Of a DNA stretch of 64,000 nucleotides, positions 10,902 through 20,900 are shown piece after piece. The notes beneath the pieces were generated by a model. The model did not search any database. It saw only the letters and a list, made by a program, of their open reading frames with translations, and was not told the origin of the DNA. The stretch comes from Limnomonas spitsbergensis. Lineage: Eukaryota; Chlorophyta; Chlorophyceae; Chlamydomonadales. The number at the start of each line of letters is the position of its first letter. The first letter of the stretch is position 1. The position numbers and the translations under genes were made by a program. Where the stretch lies: contig JAYJMM010000112.1 in the NCBI GenBank assembly GCA_037349105.1, positions 2,418,001 to 2,482,000 of the forward strand, in the 5' to 3' direction.

Positions 10902-11742
10902 AAGAGCACAGTTCATACTTGCTCCTGTTGTGCTTTGTACGGTCATGGGTACTTGTGATTGGATTGTTGCCACCGCCTTTTATCCATCTTGTCAGGACGG
11001 TCCTTGTGAAAGGTAAATAAATCCCGAAGATGGTATCTTAACATTGCTCGATTGCATAACAAGATGTAATGTGAGACGTTGTGGGGACATATAAAATGGA
11101 ACCATCACCATTATGTTACGCCATGCACAGATATCATCAAGAGGTTTTCTTTTTTATTGGATATCAGGCATTTGCTACCTAGTATGTCAGATGTTGGATA
11201 TGCTGGTGCTTCAATTAAGAGCTTCTGCCAATGAACACATTTGAGGTTTGGGCGTATACTGCGGGAATTTTGCATAATGCATCTACTTGTTGAGTACCGG
11301 CAGAGAGAATCATCATTGAATCTTATGTGGGCTGACCATATTGCCGGAAACAGCCTGTTTCCGGCAGCAGTTTTGTTTGTAGGTTGACCCTGATCTGGGC
11401 ATGGTGCTTTGGGTGCAAGTTGGGGTGCGGCGGTGGTGTGTGTGTGTGTGTAATTTGTTTGACCGGTATCATGAGATTTGACCGGGGGGCATGATTGCAC
11501 CGCACATATCGGTGTTGTATTCCTAACAGCCTCGTATATATTTAGTGGCTCCTGATGAAGGCCACTCTTGCATACTTCCTTTGCATGATGCAATTTGCAA
11601 GGCCTCAGATTAGATCTTATTGCTGTGCGCCAGGCTTTCTCTATCTAACAGCGGACATGGTCACAGCAACAAAGCTATTTCAACCACCAAATTTCTACCA
11701 CTGTAGGAACTCAACTGCTCTCTACGGTTCTTCCTTTGGGTG
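10902..11742. other. SUMO1 3' flank; no gene seen
   Basis: Contains the presumed SUMO1 3' UTR and a short (TG)n tract near 11436-11450. It marks the boundary between the two copies of the duplicated AlkB-exon/SUMO block. No supported coding region. Confidence 0.5.
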
Positions 11743-12024
11743 CTAGAAATAGGTAGTCCTCTGCAATACTTTTGAGTCATGTTCTTTCACCCCGGCTAAG
11801 TGTCTCCTCTCGAATGGGACACTAGATGCAGCATGTAATGTTGCGTTGCTGCTGGCTGTATCTCGAGTCTCTGGAGTTACTTCAGCCAGACATTGGCCCA
11901 GGCAATCATCCTGGTTCAGCTGGGCACTTCCTTCCTCCCAACAAGGCACCGAACGCGAACTGCTCTCCATTTTGCTGCTTTTGCCATGTCCGTGACTACG
12001 TGCCATTGCTGCGGAAGTTTTCAT
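11743..12024 (-). pseudogene. decayed copy of the AlkB-gene zinc-finger exon
   Basis: An open frame aligns by eye with AlkB exon 1: SSKMESSS with CSKRHSSS, a DCLGQCLAEV block with HVDECLSKFQ, TPETRD with APEIRD, and SSVPFE with SHLPYE. The first zinc-ligand pair (CxxC) is lost (VPCWEE) and no AlkB core exons follow. It lies head-to-head with SUMO2, exactly as the intact exon lies to SUMO1, so it is read as the residue of a block duplication. Similarity is partial, and a divergent functional gene is not excluded. Confidence 0.5.
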
Positions 12025-12270
12025 GATTGAGAAGACGAGACTATTTGCTACCTTGCCAGCGGGAAATGAAAGAAAGAATGCGCCAAATCGTGGCTTGAGG
12101 AAATAAGCCGAATTCTGAAGAAATGTGCACCCGAGAAATGTGTGTATCGGTAGGTCCGAACCTTTCACGGCTGATTTTGAAAGCTTACGGGCGGGGAAAG
12201 CATGATGAATTCGCCCTCGTCAGCATATTAACCATTTACTTCCTTGTATCCATCTCAGCCCCTGAACAAA

Positions 12271-12967
12271 ATGGCCGATAACATGAAGAATGAAGGCGAG
12301 CCTGGGTCCACAGCACCCGCTGAGGTAGGCGCCTGGAATAGGCTCGAATAACGGAGTGGCGCTATGTCCTGTGACTCTCGTCCCGCACAAGACAAAAATC
12401 GTATCCTCGAACTTATGCCACTCTTGCCCTTGTGATCCCCGAACCTTCCAAACAAGAGGCTCTGTCGCTGAGCATTGAGGACTGGAAAGTTTTCTTGCGC
12501 TCCTTGCGCTTAGATCTAATCTTGACAGAAATTGGGTGGCAGAGGTTAAGACCACCTCCCAGATTGGGTCAAGTACCACCTACCAGCAGCCACATGAGTT
12601 CATTCAAAAAATAGCTATGACATCCATTTACTCAAAATTAAGCCTCCAAATGTACATCGCCAGCATCAGCTGGGTGAACTGTGCAGTGCATGCACAACGA
12701 TCTCTCACTTACATCCTGTCCCCCATGCAGACAATTAACATCGTGGTTCGCGACCAATCTGGAGGCGAGGTGCACTTCAAGGTGAAGCCTCACACGAAGT
12801 TCACAAAGGTGTTTGATGCCTACTGTGGGAAGAAAGCGGTGGCTGCAGACTCTATCAAGTTTCTTTTCGATGGCTCTCGCATTCAACCAGATGAATCACC
12901 TTCAAAGCTTGAAATGGCTGATGGTGACGTAATCGACGCAGTCGTAGAGCAGGTTGGGGGCCAATGA
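12271..12967 (+). CDS. SUMO (small ubiquitin-like modifier), copy 2
   Basis: Two exons, 12271-12324 and 12731-12967, joined in phase 0, 96 aa, ending in VGGQ like copy 1. The tail MADNMKNEGEPGSTAPAE keeps the MKNE chain-acceptor motif. Relative to copy 1 the core has several substitutions (KFLFDGSRIQPDESPSKLEM for RFLYDGDAIRQDQSPSDLNM), so the pair is not recent. Exon lengths, intron position and parts of the intron (the stretch after GTAGG and the CCACTC...TGTGATC segment) are shared, supporting tandem duplication. Both copies keep every structural residue expected of SUMO, so both are likely active. Splice motifs are GAG|GTAGGC and CATGCAG|ACA. Confidence 0.95.
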
Positions 12968-14386
12968 GGTGCTTAGCTGATATACCTGCCCCCGCTGTGC
13001 ATGGTTTGTCTTCGGGCATTTGTGGTTGGATTGTCCCCACCACTTTTTGTCCTGGCTGTCGTGACGCTCATCATGACGTGTCAATCTCAAAGCTGGTTTT
13101 CTATTTTGTGGGTATAACATGACATAGTGGGGTCAGATATGACCCAATGATTACCGATATGTTTCACCCTGTTCAATTCTCTTCATACAACTCTTTTCAT
13201 TGTAAGACTCTGGCATTAGCCAACTGGTAAGGCAGTTCTCTGCAGCAATTTTATATTTTTCTGCATGGTCAGGAAATGGCACAGGTTATTGAGAGCTTAC
13301 ATTTCAATCACTGGCCTTTTAAGATTTGTTTATCATCTACAGGGATCTTGCAATGTACAGCTTACAAGTGCTCTGATAATTGCCCGCATGTCTTGCAAGT
13401 AAAAGTATTGTTCAGGACCTTATACATGAACCTGAACGTATGATGGCTGGCAGCCCTCTTCGGCCATTTCTGTCATTATTGCATTCTCAAGGGTAGCTGT
13501 GTAGCCGAGAATTTGCCAATTGTAGGACCCCAGTTTGTGGGAATTGCAGGAGGTTCACATCTGATCTTCGTCGTGCCAAGTGAATTGCACTTGCAATTTG
13601 TGTCCACCAAGTATCATACCAATCGTGTTCAGGACACAAACTGAACACAATGATATTGGTCCAAGGCAAAATGACAACCGAATACAAATATACTTTGAAC
13701 GGGGCCATGAATCCATAATCTTCAACGAGTACATATCCACTCGGCCACTGGTAAAAGAGTCGGGACATCTAAATATGCTTATCAAAGTGGATATTCCAGT
13801 TCGAGATTAAAAATCAGTCAAATTCACCGCTGGTGGCATCCATACCTAGAGGTCAAGGGATCGAACTCGCCGCCTAGAGCATCGGGTTCCATGTTCCTGC
13901 CCCCTCACACAGGAGGACGGTATGGCGGCACCATGGCCCAGGCCTGCTGAGCTGTCGGCACGGCATGAGCTCTGGCCCAAGTTCCAGTTGGCTAAGGAGA
14001 TGAAGTCCAGGGCGTTTTCACACGTGCTCGGCTCTTTGTAGATGGGGTGGAGGTTGCCGCATGAGTTTTGCTCTCATTTGTCAGGTTAAGGGGGAGATTT
14101 GACTACCAGTCCTTGATGGGAAGACTGTCCCCTTGATTAGCACAATTCCTTTCTCTGGTCTCCATATGTTTGTTTCAATGTTTCTATATTACTTATGCAA
14201 CATTGAAATCGCTCACTTACAGAAGTTTCACACCCGGTACTCATCTCAATGATTTATACAACTCAGTTCACACTTTGTAAACATTTTACTCACTTAAGTT
14301 ACGCATCACATAGTGCCTCACCCAGTTCACAACTTTTTTTAAACACAACTTCACTAAGATCTTCTTCTTTCCTTCTTAATTTTCCT
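12968..14386. other. SUMO2 3' flank and unassigned sequence
   Basis: AT-richer sequence with no recognised coding exon. Around 13850-14000 there is text similar to that near 15590 (GGTTCCATGTT...CTCACACAGGAG), suggesting another low-copy dispersed element. Confidence 0.4.
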
Positions 14387-14625
14387 GGGAGGCGTCCAAC
14401 CGAACTCTTTCACACCCACGTCATGTTCTATGGCTGGGGCTTATCTTCTGCACTATGGGGTTCATTCCCACGCTACTGCTCAGTGGTTGTGTGCTAGTTG
14501 CTTGCCCAGGGGGGTCACTGGTTTTCGCTCGCTGTCCTAGCGTATTTAGTGCCTGTACCGGTTTACGGGTACAAGTCCCATACATCAATTGTGATGCCCC
14601 GTTGGACTGTAAAAACTTCACAGGC
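14387..14625 (+). repeat. dispersed repeat B, copy 1
   Basis: About 240 bp nearly identical to 43716-43955, from GGAGGCGTCCAACC through CACTATGGGGTTCATTCCC and GTCCTAGCGTATTTAGTGCC to AAAACTTCACA. No reading frame is shared by both copies in a protein-like way, so a non-coding transposon-derived repeat is inferred. Confidence 0.8.
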
Positions 14626-14849
14626 TGTGCATGGTACCTGGAATTGAGCCTAGTCATTCCCTTCCAGCCCCATGTGGCCGAGCGTTCTGCAGGGCCCAGC
14701 GGGTATGCACCATTATAAACTGTCAAATTCACGTCATTGATCAGCCTTCTGGACTGGCCCAGGGCGACAGAAGCTGCGCAGGTCAGTGACAGGATCACCT
14801 GGGACCTGCAGGACTACAAGCAACATGATGGGAAAATGGTCCACTTTTG

Positions 14850-15480
14850 ACAGCCACACCGGTCAATAACGTTACACCTCTGGGCCCGCTCAAAGCTCGG
14901 CCGCGTGGGCGCCCAACTGTTCGGAAGGGAGAAAAGAAGAAACTAAAGGAAGAGGGGGGGAAAGGAACGAAAGGAAAGGCCGGGAAGGCAAAGAAGATCA
15001 AGCCCGACACCTGAGTTCCACCAAAGACTAGCCCTCAACAAAGCCTAAAAAACAAGTCCACAAAAGCAAGCGTATCCTACCCCCGCTTGGCCGCGAGGAC
15101 GCCCCACTGATCAGAAGGGAGAAAAGAAGAAACTAAAAGAGAGGGCAAACAAAAGGACCAAAAGGGAAGGACGGAAAGGCAAACGACACCGGCGCCTCAG
15201 AATCCCTAGAGACTAACCCTCAACAATGCCCACAGCACAGTCCACAAAAGCAAGTGCATCCCACCCCTGCTCAGCCTGGTACAGCTGGTCAAAGTTAGTG
15301 GCAGCACCCTGAGGACCTGCCCACCCCCGCTCCCGTAACTGGTCCCTGACACTAGGGCACTGGAAGCACACATGTAGCGCATCCACACCGGTACCCAATG
15401 ACAATGAGCTTGAACCTGCCATATGATCCTCTCTCACCCCTGTAGGACATACACCAGGCTCCAAGTTCCTGCCCCATTGA
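14850..15480 (-). mobile_element. non-LTR retrotransposon 3' fragment
   Basis: The minus-strand frame at 15213-15464 (DALHVCFQCPSVRDQLRERG) resembles the Cys/His region at the C-terminus of LINE reverse transcriptase proteins. Downstream come two copies of a 3' UTR-like segment (GGCGCCCAAC...GAAAAGAAG) and the terminal motif CCCAGAGGTGTAACG that recurs at other LINE pieces in this window. Truncated at the 5' side. Confidence 0.6.
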
Positions 15481-15952
15481 CATAGAATGTGGGTTTATGA
15501 CGTTACACCTTGGGCCCTGCTTGAATAAAGCCCATCGAATTTGGGTATGATTGGAAGTATGGAATTATGGATGCACCTTGGATCGGGTGTCTGGGTTCCA
15601 TGTTTTGTCTCCTCATACAGGAGTTTAGCATGGCTGAACCATGCAATGGTCCTAGCTGTGCATGGTAACTGGAATTAAGCTTGCTCATCCCCTACCAGAC
15701 CCACACGGCCGAGCGTTTAGCAGGAGAGCCAATGGGCATGGGCACCGCATGCACCATTCGAAATATGCGGCAGAATTGATTGCCCCCGTCATTTATTTGG
15801 GTGCTGAGAAGAGAAGAAGAAAGTTTATGTTGAGAAGCTTACCAACGTCCATCCATGGTGCAGTGGCCCAAAGGATCGAAAGGGATTGTCTAACTTTGCA
15901 CTCAATTTTGTTATGTTGTGCCTGATCCTGCGCAGACCAATCAAACCAAGCA

Positions 15953-16575
15953 TTATGGCTTTATCAGTTTCACATCTGTGGAGTCCATAGGATCCCAGGT
16001 AGCAGCTGCAATCTGCAGTGAGCCCTGACAGCCATGTGCCTCCCCCCTCCTTCTATAAGAAGCAGATGACGGCTTGAGCGGGACATTAAGATCAGCCCGT
16101 GAGCTGAAGATTGCATCATCAAAACATATGCCAATGGCTGCACACCCTTGGGCCCTGGCATGCTCAAGAAGGCATGGCCAGTCAGTGGGCATCCAAGTGT
16201 CTGGCTGGAATATAAAAGAAAGAAAGAGAGAAACGAAAGGATGATCAATTGATATGCATACCAAAAAAAATCAATGGCCTACTGTGTCGGGGTTTTGCTT
16301 GGAGGTGCTGACATTGAGATTATACCAGGATACCCTGGATCAGGATGAAACCAGGGGATAAGAGCAGGATAAGACGGTACCTAGACTCAATGGATATCGT
16401 ATGTGCCCTACCGAGAATTCAGAATCCAAATCAAGAGCCAGTACCTCAAAACCAAATTGATCAAATGACTCCTCTCCAAGATTCGATAGGTTCTGTATAA
16501 TGCGGCTTGCTCTCTGACCTTGCTTCAAGCAAATAATATCATTGAAATTAGGGCTGTCGGTGCCAGGGGGACTGG
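15953..16575 (-). CDS. unrecognised two-exon gene remnant
   Basis: Exon b (16204-15953) follows a good acceptor (TATATTCCAG), is open for 84 codons in phase 0 and ends with a stop. It begins PDTWMPTDWPCLLEHARAQG and ends DSTDVKLIKP. Upstream on the same strand an open stretch to 16412 ends LDLDSEFS at a phase-0 donor (TCG|GTAGGG), so the two join in frame. The upstream part begins just after the 3' end of a retrotransposon fragment (about 16578), so earlier exons may be lost or displaced. I do not recognise the family. The protein-like composition and matching phases argue for a real, possibly broken gene. Confidence 0.35.
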
Positions 16576-16577
16576 GG

Positions 16578-17470
16578 GCAATGACATGATACCTCTGGGC
16601 CCTACTCACTAGAGCTCTGCCATGAGGGCGCCCATCCGTTCTGTTGGGGAATTAAAACGGGTCGGGAAATAAGAATTGAGGGACAGACAAAAGGCTGGAT
16701 GTCATCAAAGGATGTTGTATCTATGATTCAAACTTCAAAGAGATTACCGGACTCAAAACGCCTGTGCTTAAACAATATCGTACACGTCTCCCACAAAAGC
16801 TTTGGCATCCTACCCATGCCTGCCCCATTACAACTCGTGGAAGTCTGTGGCACCGTCTGGAGGGCCTGCCCATCCCCGGTTCCCTCGCTTTTCCTGGACA
16901 CTAGAGCATTGGAAGCAAGCATGTAGCGCCCCCTCCACATGCCTGCTGTCTCCCCTTGTGTAGCGTTCTTAACACTTAGACCAAAGGATCCAGATGAAGT
17001 TGACGTTAACCCAACATAGCAGGTAGCAGCGTGCTTCACGCTGTTGACCGCTGCCCCGCCCTCTTGAGCCGGCTGGGGTAACTGCGCTGAGCTGTAGCCA
17101 TAAGTTTGAGAGCACGCGAGTTTGCTGCCAGAATCCTGGCTTGCGCTCCGGTGTTCTGTTTGACCGCAAGTAGCATGTTAGCCGCCATGGCTGCCGCCAC
17201 GAGGTGGCTGTGTTGCTGTGCGTTGAAAGGTTATTCTGCCTGATCATGCGAGCCAGGGCAGGCAGTGCTTTGAAGCAGGGCAAGTGTTTGGTGTTTGGCA
17301 GTCTGGCACCAGAAGAAGAAATTCGCTGAGGTCTGCCAAGAGCAGCGGAATCATAAGCCATAACCTTGATGGATTTCCATGGGCCTCGTTGCCTATCTAC
17401 AAGCTGGGCCGTACAGCTCCTGTAGTTACAGCGCAGTGGGCCGGCTGAGGACCAAGGCGCCAAACCAACC
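16578..17470 (-). mobile_element. non-LTR retrotransposon 3' fragment
   Basis: Carries the same landmarks as the copy at 36.1-38.3 kb: the ACCTCTGGGCCCT terminus, then a segment encoding a degenerate C-terminal cysteine region, then sequence equivalent to 36.9-37.3 kb (GCCGCCATGGCTGCCGCCA, CTTGCTGTG). Frames are broken. It is 5'-truncated, as is usual for LINE copies. Confidence 0.55.
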
Positions 17471-17559
17471 TGCCTTTTGGTGCCCGTTGGATCGCCATGC
17501 TAGTCAGAGACCCCCTAAGACAATTTTATAATTTCAGCTGTTGTATCCCGTTAATCAGG

Positions 17560-17865
17560 CTTCACCTCTGGGCCCCAAAAAGTCTCGGGCCGCGTTGAAC
17601 CGTTGGTCCCCAGCAATGTGCTTGGAGATTGAAGAGAACAGGGAAAGCAAGAGAGAAATGAAAGTAGTTGAGCCCCTCCGAAAAATGAAAGGAAGCCTAA
17701 TGCCCCAGCCACTGTACATGGCTCTTGTCTCCCTTCCTCCATCCTGCCATGGGCCACTCCAGGAGTCCTGCAGCCGACGGGACACAAGCAGGTCTGGGCA
17801 GTCCACACTCCAACCACGACATCGAGATGCTGTCTTCTGGCTGGCTCAGAGACGTGCTGGCTGAC
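17560..17865 (-). mobile_element. short LINE 3'-end fragment next to the CCAR1-like start
   Basis: Begins CACCTCTGGGCCCC and AAGTCTCGGGCCGCG, the shared LINE 3' terminus, and ends about 60 bp before the CCAR1-like start codon. It therefore occupies what should be that gene's promoter or 5' UTR. Confidence 0.45.
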
Positions 17866-17926
17866 ACGGTGGATTGTAAATATTTATTCTGTCCAGCTCA
17901 TTCGCGGCAAAATTTAGCTTGATTCC

Positions 17927-20900
17927 GTGATGAGCTATTACGCACAGGGCGCTGGGAACGGCCAGGCCCAGCAGTATGGATCATATCAACCCCAAGGCTT
18001 CGACCCCTCTGCCCGTCAGGGGGGTCAGCAGGCAGCACCTTACGCCAACCCGACAGGACAGGTGCGTCTTGCGTTGAGAAACGGGGTCGTCGATTTCTCG
18101 AGAGACTTCCAGATCACGAAGGCATAGGTTTTTTGGAACACCCCTCTTCCCGCTAATCCTCTCGATCTTGGATTACTCCCACACAGGTAGCTGCTTATGG
18201 AGGCCAAGGCGCTGTTCCGAACGCAGCAGCGCAACAGCAGCAGCAACAGCAAGGGTATCAACAGTATGCTCCTACAGGCGCGACCGCTGCGCAGGGCAAC
18301 TACAGCGGCCAAGGCGCATCGGGAGCCTACGGGGCTGCCGCGTCTTCAAACCTCAGCTCGCAGCAGTCTGCAGGCTACAACACGCCCAGTCCGATCGGAG
18401 GGCTTGCCGCACAGGTCCTCTCGAGCATGCCAGCTGATCAGGTGTCCAAGCTGGCTCAACATGGGTACAGCGGTGGTGGTGCTCAGCAGCAGCCAGGTGG
18501 TGGTGCTGGTGCAGGCTCACATCAGGCTCAGCACTATGGGTACAGCGGCCAGCAGGCTACCACTACCACAGAACAGCAGGCTGCCATGTCAGCATACGGG
18601 CAGGTCCAACAGGGTTATGGACAGCCTGTGCCTGGCAAGCCGCAGCAGGCGCAACAGGCGGGAGGCTACGGCGCCCCGGCCGCGTCGGCCGCCATGCAGC
18701 CGCAGGCGTACGGTGGTGCAGGAGCAACTCCCGCCGCTGGCGCGCAGCAACAGGGCTACCGCTACGGCAGCGCGGCGGTTGCTAGCTCTGCGCAAGGCAT
18801 GCAGCAGCAGCAGCAGCAGGGATATGGCAGCGGTGGAGGCAGTGGTGCTGCGGCAGGCGGACAGGGAATGCAGCAGCAGCAGGCGGGCTACGGCCTGCCG
18901 GCGGCTGCTAGCCAGGCGGGCATGCAGCATGGAGGGTATGGTCAGCACATGGGGGGTGCTGCCGGCATGGCTTCTGGCATGCAGCAAATGCCTGCCAAGG
19001 CCGCCGCGGCTATTCCTAGCCAGCAGGTGCGTCAATTGTCTAAATCGCGGACACAAAACCATAAGCTAGGCAAACACAGTTCTGGTTGTCTCCTCTCAGG
19101 TCACAGGTGCCACGAGGCTAACCTATTTTGCGCGACTGAAAGCTGTCCCTTGCCAGCTATATCTCATTACAGAGGAATACAAGTTTCCAGTCCTCTCTCT
19201 GCCTCCATCTCGCCACGTACAGTTACGCCCCCAGTCCTCTGTCAGCCTCCATCTCGCCTGCTAGACAAAGAAAGACCTCCTAGTCAACTCTCTACCTCCA
19301 TCTCTCCCTGCTGTTGGCACAATGCTAGGAGGGCGCCTCTGCCGGGTCACCCCAACATTCCACCTCATGGCACTATCCCTTAACGTCTTAATGACTGACT
19401 GTTTCTAAATGACTAGTCTCTGACAGTTTCTAAATGACTCGTTTTTACATGGCTCGTGCGCCGTGTTAGGCTGCTTATGGAGGCGTCCAAGGCCAAGGTG
19501 CGCCAGGGAGCTATCCGGCGGCCCCGGCTGCTGTGGCCGCCCGCCAGGGCATGCCCGGCGTTGGGGCGGGTGGTGGCTATGGAGCTGGCAGGGACATGGG
19601 CAGGGGCCCTGCGGCCGCAGGAGGCTATGGCGGCGCACCCGCTGCGACAAGCCCGCACAGCAGCGCAGGTGAGGGCCGCTGCCGCGTCCTATTTTTCCTG
19701 CTCTTTTGTCTGAATGAGCCAAGCTGATTTACCGGAAAGATATCCCTTTTCTAGTATGAGTCTGGCAGAGCTAATGAACCGAGTGCGCAGTCCCCGCGGC
19801 TTGAAAACCAAAGCGTCCATGCACCTTTGGCAGCCCCCCCCCCCCATCCCTTCTTTGCCGTTTCAATTTTAGCGCACTTACAGGTGCCATTGTACTAACT
19901 ACCGGTCTGAGACCAAGGGGTCCCGGTGTGGCATGCCCTGTCGCTTGGGTACTGGTCATAGGCTGATCATTGTTTGGTCCCCACGTGACCTGGTCCTGGC
20001 TGCCCGGCAGCAACCCTAAGGCTGTCTGGCGCTGAGTAAAACACTAAGCAAAAAAAACGCTGCTCCCCGCCGCCCCATGGGTGCCCAGGCTTTCCCTCCC
20101 CACCCTCCCTCAAGACGTCCAGCGCGCCACCGGCTAAGGTCCCTGCAAGATCATACCCCTCATATACTGGTACGGTGCCTACAAGTCTATGATGCCGTAA
20201 ATGGGGGATCCACGGTTAGGCACCGGCAATTAAGTTTCGAATTTAGAGACGGTGTTGGTTATTATGTTGAGAATTTATAGATGGTGGTACTGCCAATTTA
20301 AGAAAATGAGGTTTTGAGAATCCTTTGATACCTGTACCGTATATTGGTATTGATGAAGTTTGTGACATTTGCCTGCTTCCCCCAGGTGGAATGGGTACCG
20401 GTGGCAGGCCCGGCTATGGGCAGCAGCCTGCTGCCCCAGCTGTCAGCATGGGACAGGGCTATGGTAATTCCGGCGGTGCCGCTGCGCCCTATGGCCTTGC
20501 TGCTGCGGCTGTGACCGCGGCTCAGAGGCAGAGCGCTTACCCGGCGCCTCCCATGATCAGTGCTATTTCCCAGGGTGAGTGCTGCTGCCCCTCAATATAG
20601 GGAGCTTAAGCTTCAATTCTGCTACATCATGCACTTCAACTTCAAGTCAGCTACATCATGACCTTCGGCTACAATTTGGATGTATCTTGGTCAGTGGGCT
20701 GGTGCAGCAGGCCCTGCTGCTAAGGCTTTTGAAAGTAGGCCCTGGTTTTTCTCATTACCCGCCAACGGTGATGAAGTGCACACAAACAAAAAAGATAATG
20801 AGTGCATGGAATCATCTGGCAAAAAGCCTCTGTGGAGTAGCCTGCCTGTTAAGGTGCAGGGGTGGGGACTTTAAACCGTCAACTCTGCCAACAATACCAA

